NCBI GenBank assembly: GCA_026545765.1
Contig: CM048840.1
Location: forward strand, 1,571,265-1,635,264
Direction: 5' to 3'
Length of the DNA: 64,000 nt
DNA from: Plantago major
Lineage: Eukaryota > Streptophyta > Magnoliopsida > Lamiales > Plantaginaceae
Below are positions 1-10,314 of the stretch, in pieces (position 1 is the stretch's first letter; every line of letters begins with the position of its first letter). Below the pieces are notes generated by a model. The model worked only from the letters and a program-made list of their open reading frames with translations, had not been told where the DNA came from and did no database searches. A program made the translations under genes and the position numbers.

Positions 1-79
1 GGCTCTCTTAGGCTAATGAACAACAGTTCAAAAGTCCCAGTAGGTCATCTGTCCAGCCTACTAGAAAGGATCCCGAGGG

Positions 80-252
80 AACCGATGCATCCGTTGGAAA
101 CGAGAAGATCAACGGTGGGGATTGAAACTCAAGTGATGTGATGTCTCTGAGAAGAATTAATTGGGGGGTACTGTCATTGCACCTTTTGTGAACCGGCGCA
201 GCCGTTGGATTAAAAAGATCAAGGGTTGGGATTAGAATCCAGGTGATGCGAC
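80..252 (+). repeat. Imperfect direct repeat upstream of the first plus-strand promoter
   Basis: Two related stretches of about 62 bp, 80-141 and 191-252, share the pattern ACCG..GCA.CCGTTGGA, then AGATCAA and a GGTGATG-like end. They lie immediately upstream of the TATA box at 277 and could be a duplicated upstream control region. Confidence 0.6.
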
Positions 253-276
253 ATTTCGGCTTCCCCAATTGCCCCC

Positions 277-283
277 TATAACT
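277..283 (+). promoter_or_regulatory. TATA box of the opposite-strand gene in the gypsy 3' region
   Basis: CCCTATAACTAG lies about 200 bases before a good splice donor (GTAAGTATG at 479), followed by a 504-base intron ending one base before the ATG at 984. The spacing fits transcription starting near 305-310 with a spliced 5' leader. Confidence 0.5.
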
Positions 284-299
284 AGTTACCTAATCTATC

Positions 300-3200
300 G
301 CTTTCACACTTTAGCCACCTCGAATACTCAGAGCGATTCTCAAGCAATCCGAGCAATCAAAGAGCAATCTGAGCAACTAAAACTCGCAGAACCTTGTACT
401 TTCCACCTCAAATCTGCACTCTCGGAGAGCTAGCAAGGCTTCGTCGTGCGTCCAAACTTACCAAGTCAACTTTATCAAGTAAGTATGCCCCGATTCTTCC
501 TGAAGTTTTTCTTTGTTAGGATATGCTTGCTTCATGATTGTATGCTTTTCCCCTGTTCGATTATCTGCCTGTCGATTCCGTGGTTTTAAATGTTGCTAAT
601 GGTAGATTCCAGTAGTATATTTAGTTGGAATACTCCTCCAGTGTGCTATATTGTACGAATTTCCTTCACTGGCAACTTGTTGAACCGTCTTGTATATCGT
701 GTAACCAAAATTCGATAATGCATGCCTGTTTGGTAATGTTTTGGTGCTGGTTGGCACATAGTCTTTTGCAAGTTGTTCCTGTTAATGTGCTGCGTAGTGT
801 AGATAATAGCAATGGCACGTCTTTGTGTGCCAAGTTCATTGCCCATAGTGTTATGAGACTGTAATCCATGTAGAAAATCTGATAAAGTAGGACTTCCTTG
901 GACCACTTGAATTAATAAGATATCTAAATGAGCTCTCGGACAATCACAATCATCATTTCTGATCCGTTTCCTTCTGCCCTAGGATGTCCGGGAGCGATAG
1001 TCAGAACCAGCACGAAGTCCTTGACTACGATGACAGGATATCCCAAGGTTCCGAATCTGGTGCAGCAACCTCATCTGTGTTAGGCGATCCGAGGTTTGAG
1101 TTCCCGGAAAACATCCTTACTGCGGATATCCCAAGGGCGGATGTTGTGGAGGTTGTTTCATCCGGTGATTCAGATGCTGGGCAAGGGACTCATGGTAATC
1201 GTAATTCTTTGGTGAAATTATGGGGTGCGTGGTGAGGGCGGGGTGAAGAGGTCGATCTCCGACATCGGTAGTGGTGGCCTATTGACTGGTGGGAGCGTGC
1301 CTCGGACAGAGCAGGAAGGCGACTCTGGTCGTGAGGCAGATGATGTAGAGGTGTTTGAGGCTGGTGAGGAGGACCGTGTCGTGCCGGAGACAGGTCCATC
1401 CAACCCGAGTACATCTGGGAGACCCGAAGGCGGAGAAGAGGAGGATGAAGATGGTGAAGAAGAAGAGGATGATGATGAGGAGGAAGAGGAGGAAGCCTCT
1501 GAGTCTGCTCGCCCGCGGAGACGTGCTGGGCGTCGAATCGTGCTGCATCCTGGAGTGTCCGCTCAATCCAATCCTCCGCTGATTGAGGGTCGCGGGTCCA
1601 AGGCTGCGCGAATCAAATTCCCTCGTCCTGCGTCCGCCGTTGTGATAGCGGACAGATATGGGGAATTGAACACGGATGGTTTGCTTCCCACATGTCCGTC
1701 CAAGGTAAGACCTGAAGATATTCCTGAGTGGAGGCGGAAGTGGGAGATTCCGGAGTCCGTCGAAATTATGGTTCCAGAGCCCGGGCACGCCTTTTACAAT
1801 CCGCCCGCTGGATACATGTGTGTGCACGAAGTTGCCTTTGCCTGTGGGTGGAAGGTCCCTATTGCGCCCGAGTTGAAACATATCTTGAATCATATCGGGA
1901 TTGGTCCGAGTCAGGTTATCCCAAAGTCTTTGGGTAACCTTATCTGTTTTGTCGTCTTTTGTAAAAAGAAGGGAGAGCCTGTGAATTTTGAAAACTTCAG
2001 GCAACTCTTCAGTGTTACTTTTAGTCCGGGGAATCCCCTTTTTTATACCTTTGTAAATAGGAAACCGTACAACTTCATTTCCGATCCCATTTCCTCACTA
2101 GGATCGAAATGGTGGAAAAAGTATATTTTTGTGCGGATGGCCTGGGGAATCCGCAAGGAGGCGGGAGCAGTGGGAGCTGCCGAAGAAGTTTCTAAGGGAA
2201 AGTATCCCGGACTGGCGCCCTCTTTCCAAGAACGTGGCTCCGTGGGTGGCAGAAATCCACAAGAAAAACAACCCACCAACTTATCTGTTTCACGGATTGA
2301 TCTGTCAACCGCTGCCATACTTGAGCGGATTGACTGATGTGGTCGAGGTCGGAGGGAAGACTGACTTCAGTAAGAATCCGTAACTTAGGATTTGTGCTTT
2401 CTTTTCCTTTTGAAAGTCCCGCCTTGAATTTTCATTTCTGAGATTCCTGCCATTCTCCCTTCATGTATCCGTATCTGACACTTATATTTTGTTTTGCAAC
2501 TCATTGGTTTGATTACATCATGTCGACCCTCCGTGAGAAGAAGAGGCAGCAGAGAGAGCGGCAAGCCCTTAACTTGCTACTGGCCAAAGGGCCAAGATAA
2601 TCAACACGTCTGCGGGTCTTCCTATGGCGGACCCAAAAAATACGGCGGTGTTTGCCGCGGAGGAGGAAGGGCGGAATAAGGCGGGCGAAGATCCGCAAGT
2701 CTTGGCGGTGCCTGGCAAAGGCAGAGGTCCTGCAACCCGCAGCACCACTACATCCAAGCAAGCAGCTTCTGCTGCATCTGCACCTCCGCGGGATGTGCTG
2801 ATGCGGGGTGCCATCACTTCGGGGAACAAGAGGAAGGCGGTCTCGGATGTCGGTCTTGCAGCCAAGAGGCAACATTTTGCCGCTATTCTGCCATTGTCTG
2901 ACCATGCTGCTCTTGATGCGGAATACGAACGGAGTCGCAGACTCCCTGAGATTGAGCAGGTTGGAGAGCTCCATGAGTTGCATCAGAGGGTAAGTGGCAT
3001 ATCAATGTTTTCCTTTCCATGCTTCCAACGTATTATGATAGGAATATAACTTTTGTTTATGCGTACGTCTTGTAGCTCGGATGCATAATCAAGGCCATGC
3101 AGTGGAAGGCTAGTGAGCGGGCCACCATTGAAGAGGACCTGCATAAGGCAATGGCCACAGCGGTAGAGGAGTCGGAGAAGGCCAAATTGACGGACACCCA

Positions 3201-3909
3201 GTTGAAAGAGAAGGATACGCTTATTGATAAGCTGAAGGCCAGTTGGCAGGAGGTAAAATCGGACTTGGAGTGGCAAGAGAACTTCATCGATAAATCGATG
3301 AAGGCATTCTTGGACTCAAAGGATGCGCTCCTTGAAGACCTCCAATTTGCCCGCCTTGAGGCTGTCCGAGACTTTATGAAGTCGGACTCCTTCAAGTTTT
3401 TCATGGCGGATAAGGACGATGCTCTTCGTCTAGAGGGGTTTGCGTCCGCCATTGGCCAGCTGCAAGGAAAGGGACTGCTTCCTCCCACCTTCAACTGGAA
3501 GGCGGAAGGTTTAGATCCAGCCGTGGATGCCAATGGAATGGAGATCCCAGTAGAGGTTGTTCCGGATGAGAAGTTGGGCGCATGTGAGTTTGCCGAGATA
3601 GTTACCGAGGAAGGTGAGATTACCATCACCCACCGTGGGCCTTTTCTTCCCAGTTGTGTCCCGGATGCTCTTCGAAAGGTATGTTTTTTGCCTTTTGAGA
3701 ACAACATGGAATATCTGAAGGACTGGTACTTCATGCCTACTCGGGTCGTCAGCCATGACGCGGACTTCAACTTGTTCGAGAGCCTCAAGGCGTCCTTTGA
3801 TGAAGTTGTTGCATCCCGTGCTGCCCGTGCCAATGCCGCTGCCAATCCTTCCTCCACTAACCCGCCGAGAGTTGAAGAAGTTGGGCCAAGCCAACCTCCC
3901 CCTCAGTGA
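300..3909 (+). pseudogene. Spliced opposite-strand gene: putative gypsy-type transposon domain plus coiled coil (decayed)
   Basis: Model: leader exon about 305-478; intron 479-982; exon 983-2369 with ATG at 984; intron 2370-2499; exon 2500-2989; intron 2990-3075; last exon 3076-3909. The protein starts with a Ser/Asp/Glu-rich acidic N-terminus. Next is a domain resembling the Pfam putative gypsy-type transposon family (about 1690-2160, with motifs such as EPGHAFYNPPAGYMCVHE and SKWWKKYIFVR). It ends in a charged helical coiled coil (3097-3700) and a Pro-rich tail. Splicing joins codons in phase at 2369/2500 and 2989/3076. Breaks: a frame change near 1216-1232, another near 2130-2175, one near 2590, and an AG-to-AA acceptor at 2498-2499. 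Function is unknown; similar genes sit antisense in the 3' region of Tat elements in other plants. Confidence 0.65.
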
Positions 3910-4322
3910 GAAGTCCGGGGTATGCCCCGTGAGAAATTTGTAACACTGTGAATTATGTTATCCTTTGATGGCACGGAACGTTGCCAAGTACAATATTTAT
4001 CCTCTTTTTCGTCTGTAGTAATTATCCCTGGTACAATGTTTTCCTTGCTTTGATGTATTACCTGTTTTCTCCTTTATTTTCCATGATCCGTCGTTCATAT
4101 GCTAAGTTATCATAAATATACATCTCTTGCAAGCGCGGAACGCTTCGAATGTCACCTGATGCAAGATAATCAAACCATTATCTTGCTGATCTTTGGACTA
4201 CTCGTCTTTATTATACCGGTTTACTTTATGGGGATGCATGATCTTCTAGAAGGGGGCAGGTGAAGCGGTAGAGTCGCCATTATTACTGCGTCCTTTCATC
4301 TTCCGAGCCATCAGATGGTGGA
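3910..4322. other. Spacer between two opposite-strand genes
   Basis: No open frame of note. It should hold the 3' end of the upstream gene and the upstream region of the next promoter. I see no clear hairpin or repeat. Confidence 0.5.
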
Positions 4323-4362
4323 CACGTGGCGTGATCGTAGGGATTCTTCATTCCTATAAATA
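4323..4362 (+). promoter_or_regulatory. G-box plus TATA promoter of the second opposite-strand gene
   Basis: A perfect CACGTG (4323-4328) stands about 27 bases before TATAAATA (4355-4362). The first sensible ATG downstream is at 4458. The G-box is a known binding site for plant bZIP and bHLH factors; its activity here is an inference. Confidence 0.55.
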
Positions 4363-4457
4363 AGGATATGGTAATTCTTCCTTTCTCACTGTTTTACCTC
4401 TCTTCAGCCCTTCTTTTCTTAGAAAGTTATTTTCCGAAGAAGTCAGATTCCTTTAGG

Positions 4458-4838
4458 ATGTCGGAATCCGCCCGAGAAGCTGCGGCCCGAGCTAGGCAAC
4501 TTTTCCTTAATGCAAGCGCGGTGCTACCCGACTTGGAGAACTTCGACTTTGGAGAACTAGACGATCCCAAGTACGATTGTTGTCAACATTAGGTAAACTG
4601 TGTTTGTGGAAGCATGCACCCTCCGATTTATCCTGGTAAAGGCACGGCGGATGACTAAATCATTCTTGATCCAGAAGGTGATCCACCTCTGTGCCCGGTG
4701 GTTACCAGGAGGCGAGCCGAGGAAGAGAGAGAGCGGACGCTGAGGATGATCCGTAGGAGGATCCGAATGCAGCAGCAAGCTCGTCGGGCTCAAGGTGGTG
4801 GCCCAGAATCTCAAGGCTCAACCTCGGGAATCCACTGA
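4458..4838 (+). pseudogene. Small 126-codon opposite-strand gene with two internal stops
   Basis: Starting at the ATG of MSESAREAAARARQLFL, one frame runs 127 codons to TGA at 4836, broken only by TAG at 4590 and TAA at 4656. The N-terminal half is an amphipathic helix followed by an acidic stretch (LENFDFGELDD); the C-terminal part is strongly basic and Gln-rich (EEERERTLRMIRRRIRMQQQ) and ends Gly/Ser-rich. An upstream in-frame ATG at 4368 is only six bases after the TATA box and cannot be the start. Both stops could come from a single C-to-T change in a Gln codon. I do not recognise the protein. Its place between two plus-strand promoters suggests a small accessory product of the element. 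Confidence 0.5.
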
Positions 4839-5167
4839 AGGGACAAGGCGGGGTATGCCCTGTAAACTTATGTACGGTCCTCGGACATCGGGAAATTGTA
4901 TTCTCCGTTTTTTGTATGCTCGGATAATTTTCTAATGAAATTCGGACTGTCCTTAATAGATGAAATTGTTACCTTTTTCATAGCCTTACTTTGTCGGTTC
5001 ATGTTTATGCCATTCTCTTGCAAAATGGGTAACAGTTATGAACTCGGACACGGTGAATGGGCTTGTCTGGATCAGGTAGGGTAAGCTCAGTCGATCCAAC
5101 ACTGTCTGGCCCAAAAGAGTAGCCCAAGCCCATTGTCGACGTCAATCTTTTTGCGTGGCGGACGCTG

Positions 5168-5191
5168 ATTGGTTCATCCGCTCTATAAATA
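5168..5191 (+). promoter_or_regulatory. Third plus-strand promoter (ATTGG and TATAAATA)
   Basis: ATTGG (inverted CCAAT) at about 5168-5172 and CTCTATAAATACCC at 5181-5193 form a good promoter core. The downstream leader (5215-5293) has only very short frames. Confidence 0.5.
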
Positions 5192-5293
5192 CCCGAGTTC
5201 TCCTTTGCCTTGATCGCCCAAACCCGACTCTAACTCGGATAGATCTTACCGTTCGAGCCCGGTAGTACCCATAAGAAGATGATTTCTTGACTA

Positions 5294-5372
5294 GTCTCCC
5301 CCTCGAGACTCCCGTCCACCCTCAAATCGACGCTTTTCTTGAGTTTGAGGGTGGCGTGAGTCTGGAGGGGAC
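5294..5372 (+). repeat. 79-nt inverted repeat (hairpin) downstream of the third promoter
   Basis: Left arm 5294-5326 and right arm 5344-5372 are complementary with one or two mismatches and small bulges; the 11 bases next to the loop (CCACCCTCAAA) pair perfectly. The loop is 17 nt. It would be transcribed about 85 nt downstream of the expected start, so an RNA role (leader structure, small-RNA precursor) is possible but unproven. Confidence 0.6.
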
Positions 5373-5965
5373 GATTGCTCAAGATCAGTCGTCAGAAAAC
5401 ACAGATCTCGGTAAATGCTTAGATCCGAAGGCAGGCTAACGGACGATCTTATCGATCGTATGTGCGATCCACCCTTTAGGAGCTTTTCCTTTCGAGGAGC
5501 TGCTGACGGGTGGGTCGCCATACGATCAATGCATCAGATCCGTGCGCAGAATTGAACAAACATGTATCTTTGAAAAACACCCCTGTCTGGAGATAGGAGG
5601 TTTGATGATGTAAAGATTCGAGGTGTGATGTCGGACATGATAGATGTGTCCGTCTAATCTGCTTTGGAGTGCGAGACTCCAAATGCCAACAATCACTATT
5701 TTAATGTGTCCGTACACACTATGCGCGGGATCCATGGAGGGCATCAAAGGTATGGTGACCTTGTAGAATTCCAACCTACTGAACCATTTTGTGTTGTGCA
5801 AGCACATCAGATCCTTGGTGTTCCCGGAAGTGACGGCCAAGGGGAACACTTTCATGTCAGGGGAATGTGCTCAGGGGAGGACGACGTTTCTCCATATACC
5901 TTCTTTATAGTTTGTGTATTGTAGCTGTAGATCCGGATAAAGATCCGAGGTTGTAGACTGCAAAG
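5373..5965 (+). other. Possible third opposite-strand transcript, cut by the copia insertion
   Basis: Plus-strand frame 5664-5924 (86 codons, MECETPNANNHYFNVSVHTM...) is open but unrecognised; minus-strand frames of similar size overlap it. After removal of the copia element, the sequence continues at 16513 and reaches AATAAA at about 16540, a plausible poly(A) signal. The coding status is undecided. Confidence 0.3.
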
Positions 5966-5970
5966 ATAGT
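5966..5970. repeat. Left target-site duplication GATAG of the copia element
   Basis: GATAG at 5966-5970 is repeated at 16508-16512 directly outside the two LTRs. Confidence 0.9.
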
Positions 5971-6827
5971 GTTAGAACGTAGGATCCTGGATTGGTACTT
6001 AGAACAAGATCAATAGACAATGTTGTTCAACAATGTCTTCAACACAATAAACAATAGGCAGCGGATGAATAAGAATAAACTTCTATTACCAAGCCAACAA
6101 TATATAAATATGTTGGCCACGCCTTTAGGCAAAATATCTACTGGCAGGAAAAGTAGATCTAATTAACTAGGTTTAATACAATCACAGATGATTGATTAAA
6201 CAACCAAAACTAGCCCTAGAAGAACTAACAGTAAAAGCTATTCTAGGTCGATGTTTGAAAGAGTTATTCCAACAATGAATACTCTTAGACAAACTCCAAA
6301 GCTAGCGGAAAACAAGTAGCCTAAACTCTTTAATAAAATCTTGCTAGACAACAAAGAAGGCATCACAATTGCTCGGCTGAGTCCTTGTATATATACTTGA
6401 TATATCGACAGCTTCCATCCAATTCGAAAGGCAATAGGATCTCAGCAGGGGCAATAGAATCTCGGCAAAGGCAATTTCCTTTTTCTTGTTTTCTTCAATA
6501 TGCGCATAGAAGGAATTTTCAATATTTTGATTCTTCATAAAATATATTCCTTCTCGCTTTCACCACAAGTTGTTCTTTTTCCTTAAATCATCTCTTGTTC
6601 GATTAGTGGATACTTCCAGTCCAAGTTTCCTGTCCAATGTGCTTTGTTCTTGATGTCAACTGCAATGTTATATCTCCAATGTTATGCCAGCATTGAATTC
6701 TATCCTGTCACAATGTTATACAACATTGGTAGTCCTGCAGCTTCACAAACAACAACAACAAACACAAACTTGGAACTGATTATTGAAAGACAAGATTATC
6801 AAAATACAAATGCGTACTGCACTTTCA
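5971..6827 (-). repeat. 3' LTR of the copia element
   Basis: 857 bp, TG...CA ends. On the minus strand a TATATATA promoter core lies at 6387-6395. Relative to the other LTR it lacks a 12-bp GACAACAATGTT unit near 6024 and has an extra 18-20 bp GGCAATAGAATCTC-type unit near 6440-6460. Confidence 0.9.
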
Positions 6828-7067
6828 ATCTCCCCCTTAATCTTAGTCTTTCATCACAAAACAAAACAAGAGGTTAGTAGAAACATAACTAAGAACAACT
6901 TAAGAGCTAATCTCCCCCTTAATCAGATAGCTAAGTTAATCTCCCCCTTAATCAGACAGCTAAGATAAGTTCTAGAGTATTTAACATATTATAGACCCAA
7001 AATGAATAGAAATTGTTCAGTATTTGAAACAAACTTAAAAATTTTAAGTATCTATTCTCCCCCTTTT
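6827..7067 (-). promoter_or_regulatory. Cluster of four polypurine tracts
   Basis: Read on the minus strand, TTAAGGGGGAGAT abuts the 3' LTR (6828-6840), with close copies at 6908-6922 and 6937-6952 and a shorter AAGGGGGAG at 7056-7064. The LTR-proximal copy is the expected plus-strand primer; repeated tracts are a known Sirevirus trait. Confidence 0.75.
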
Positions 7068-8846
7068 TGTGAGGAAAGAAAAGATACTAGAGTGCTTTTG
7101 AACTTCAGATTGTTAGAGATCTGCTCATCAAGTCCTTTGATTTGCTCCAGAATCAGCTTGTCCTGATTAGTTAGGATACCTGCAGAAATAGTTTCAATGC
7201 TAGGGATCAATGTTGAACCAACATGTAGGCCAACATTGGAGCGTTGAGCAGCAGCCACTGAACTTTCTGGTGCATCAGCATTGCCTGTAGGAAGAGGAAT
7301 ATTCTCCTCCACATCCATGTTCACAGGAACTTCAAGATCCACCCATGGGAGATCACAGATCCTGTCATGTGTTTCCAGCAGTTGCTTGGTGACTGTGGTG
7401 GATTTGAAGTTGGAATGATAAACATCATTGGCTTTGACCTCAATACCCTGCAACTGGAGGACTGCAAAGATGGTGGAAGGAAGAATCAAATGGCCTCTGA
7501 TCCCTCTATTCTTGGAATTCTCTAGGTGCTTCAGAATCCGTTCTCCCAGATTGACATTGTAGCCCATTTTGATCCTGTAGAGTAACATGGCTGCCTCTTG
7601 ACTGAGCTTGTTGTTGTTGGAAGATGGCAGCCAGTTGTACAAGCAGATCCTGGCAAGAACAAAAACTAGAGAACAACAATATTTCAAGTCCAAAGTCTCA
7701 CTAGGCCAAGATTGTAGTTTTCCTGCAGTTAGCTCCCTAGCAATCTCATCCATAGTCACCTCCACAGGGGTCTCAACCTCATCCCTATTTAATTCTATGC
7801 AGCACAGTATTGATATCCTTAGAATTCAAGAAAAATACATCACCCCTAAGATACACACAGTGATGTTTACCATGCCCTTCAATACCAAAATTCTCAGATA
7901 AATGTGCATAGAATTCTTTGATGATTTCAGGAACAAAGGCAGCATAGGTTCCTTTTCTTTAGGTATGCAACTAAGTTATACTCTTCAAATGATTCCTCTT
8001 TGATTACCTTCTCTACATCCATTGCATTATTTTTTATTTTCTCATATTTTTCTAAGTTCTTGTCAGCATAGAATAAATGAGAGACTGCATCTTCATCCCA
8101 ATCAGAACCATCTACATAAACAGGTGCAGAGGGTAGATCATTTACCTCAGGATCTTCAATCTGATCTTCTCCAAGAATGACATCCTCATCGTCAAGTGAT
8201 TCATCTTCAGATTTTTCCTCTACTTCAGCCTCATAGTCTTCAGAGTCATCTGAGCTTTCATCGGCATTGCTCAGATCTTCTTCATCAATCATTGACTCAT
8301 CCTTTGAGTCATCTTCCGTTTCTGGCTCATAATCCTCCAGATCATCAGAGCTTTCATCATTTACTTCATTGTTATTATCATGAGTAGCCGATGTTGAAAC
8401 AACATCCTCATCTACATTCATAGGGTCGCTTTTTGTTTTCTCTGAGTCATCTGACTTCCAATCTTCCACGACAACTGATTCAGTAGTAGGCTCGTTTGCG
8501 GGCTTCTCAACACGTTCAGATTGCATGCTGGTCTGATTCTCATCACCATTCAGGCTATCAGTAGCCTTTTCCCATATTTTTGTCAGCTTGTTGCACATCA
8601 TCCTTCTCAACAGATGAAGGATTTTGGGGGTTTTTCAGGTTGAGTAGGTGATGTTGGAGATGGAGATGGTGGTTTTGATACTGGAGATGGGGATTTTTCA
8701 ACACCCTCTTCCGATCCCTCACTTAGCTCATGGACAGGAATCTCGAAATCGGCCGATTTCGCACGGATGGGGAGAGGGTATGCTTGCTCCCCCTCAGGTG
8801 TTTGCAACGAAAATCCGGGCAAGACGGGTTTTGTTGGAGAAGACAT
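7052..8846 (-). pseudogene. Extra 3' ORF (env-like position) with a putative plant transposon domain, frameshifted
   Basis: From ATG at 8846 the protein has a Pro/Ser-rich N-terminus (PSPVSKPPSPSPTSPTQP), a long Asp/Glu/Ser-rich acidic region (8500-8130), then VPEIIKEFYAHL near 7930-7890 and a conserved half with NWLPSSNNNKLSQEAAMLLY and GHLILPSTIFAVLQLQGIEV, ending in a coiled coil and stop at 7052. The EFYA and NWLP...LLY blocks resemble the plant transposon protein domain found in extra ORFs of several plant LTR elements. Frame changes lie near 8607 and between 7927 and 7765. I see no signal peptide or clear membrane segment, so an envelope role is not supported. Confidence 0.6.
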
Positions 8847-8849
8847 TGT

Positions 8850-10314
8850 CCAGATTAGTGAGTGCAGAGATGAAGGAGGATGAGCGGGAGAGGAATTTGT
8901 TTGAGTGACAGGTGAATAGTGTGTGGAAGGTGAGGAGTTTTTGTTTTAACTGCGGCTTGGGAGTAGTAAAAAAAAACTACTTTTTGGTTTTTGGATGTAA
9001 TGATTGTGGTTTAGGTGGGCGACAGTTTTAATGAGTGGTGGAGAAGTGGGCTAATGAGAGGGAGTAATATGGTTAATATGGTTGGAGGATTGTGTTTTTG
9101 GTTTGGTTTGCTTAATAGATCATAAACATATATATCAAAGCACAAACCAAGATCTGTACACAACTGTTAATATGAGATTAAGGAAAGCAAATGAAAACCG
9201 TATCGATTAGGTCAATCATGAAGAAGATTTTCACTAAACTTAGGGAGGTACATTTTTGGTTTAGGAAACAAATCAAGATCAAGTATGAGTAAGACACCTA
9301 ACAGATTCCCAAAAAAAAAAAAACGGATGTAAGAGACAAGTAGACAAGTACTCCCCCTCAAACCCAACCCAAAAATACATTTTAAAAAAATATAGAGAGC
9401 ACACAAAAAACACAGCAAAAGAGCAAGAAGTCCTTCAAGCACAGTCAATGTTGTCCTGAATGTTGGCTCAACATTGATGACAACATCGGGAAATCAGACC
9501 ACTCTTAATGTAAGTCAGCCAGGAAACCAAGTCTCAAGATGTGCAGATTCGATTAACACCACTGATGCTGCAGGCAACGACAAAAAGAGAAGGGAATACC
9601 AAAGAAACACAATCAACAATGCCTCAAAAAATAAATTGAACAATTAGCATAAGTTTGAGTGAGGGTGACCATGAGACCGTGAACCATGTCAAATAATTGG
9701 AACACGTATGAATCCGCTCCAAAGCCGAAGCCTATGCGGAGTTAGGCAAACACACGTCTCATGGCATAAAATCACTCATTTGACCACATTGGGTAATTTG
9801 GTGCTCAGAAAGTGAACCAACAGCATTACGAGAATCGGCACTTTTGTGCGTTTGTTTCAAGACAAAGCCATCAACCCTCACGACATATGACACATTGGCC
9901 ACGTCGATATCTGGATAGTATTTGAAACCTGCACAACACGATCCTCGACGTAAACACTTCGAGCCCTTTTTATCATAATTCATTAGATTTATTAAGCATA
10001 AAGGACAAGAGGCAACATCAAGTGCGAGTCAAGGTACGAGTGAAAATAGCCAAAAAGCAGCAAAAAAGGGTTTTACAAAAAGCAAACACACATGAGACTC
10101 GATCCCTTTCAACCTTGGTTTCAAATAGCCTTTCAAACCCTAAGCATCACCCCTGTAAGCTACAAAACAGAAACATCCATAGACAAAGATGTAGCACAGA
10201 GCACGTAAACACAATGAAAAAATAAAAACTAACAAAGAAAAGGACATCACTAGATAAACACAGAAGTTAATGTTGACCGTGATGTTATGTCAACATTGCT
10301 TGCAACAAATCACA
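8850..10314 (-). other. Non-coding spacer of the copia element between pol and the extra ORF
   Basis: About 1.4 kb with only short frames. It contains A-rich tracts (9309-9323), further CTCCCCCT purine-tract matches near 9350, and paired CAATGTTG/CAACATTG motifs near 9445-9485 and 10268-10300. A spacer here is usual for Sireviruses. Confidence 0.6.

Noticed and set aside
1279-2004. 241-codon minus-strand ORF
   Set aside because: It is the shadow of the acidic plus-strand exon (long GAG/GAA runs read as CTC/TTC) and shows no domain.
3057-3857. 266-codon minus-strand ORF
   Set aside because: Antisense to the coiled-coil exon; Ser/Ala-rich composition expected from a shadow frame.
5526-5855. 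109-codon minus-strand ORF in the gypsy 3' region
   Set aside because: No recognisable domain, overlaps an equally plausible plus-strand frame; neither can be supported as a gene.
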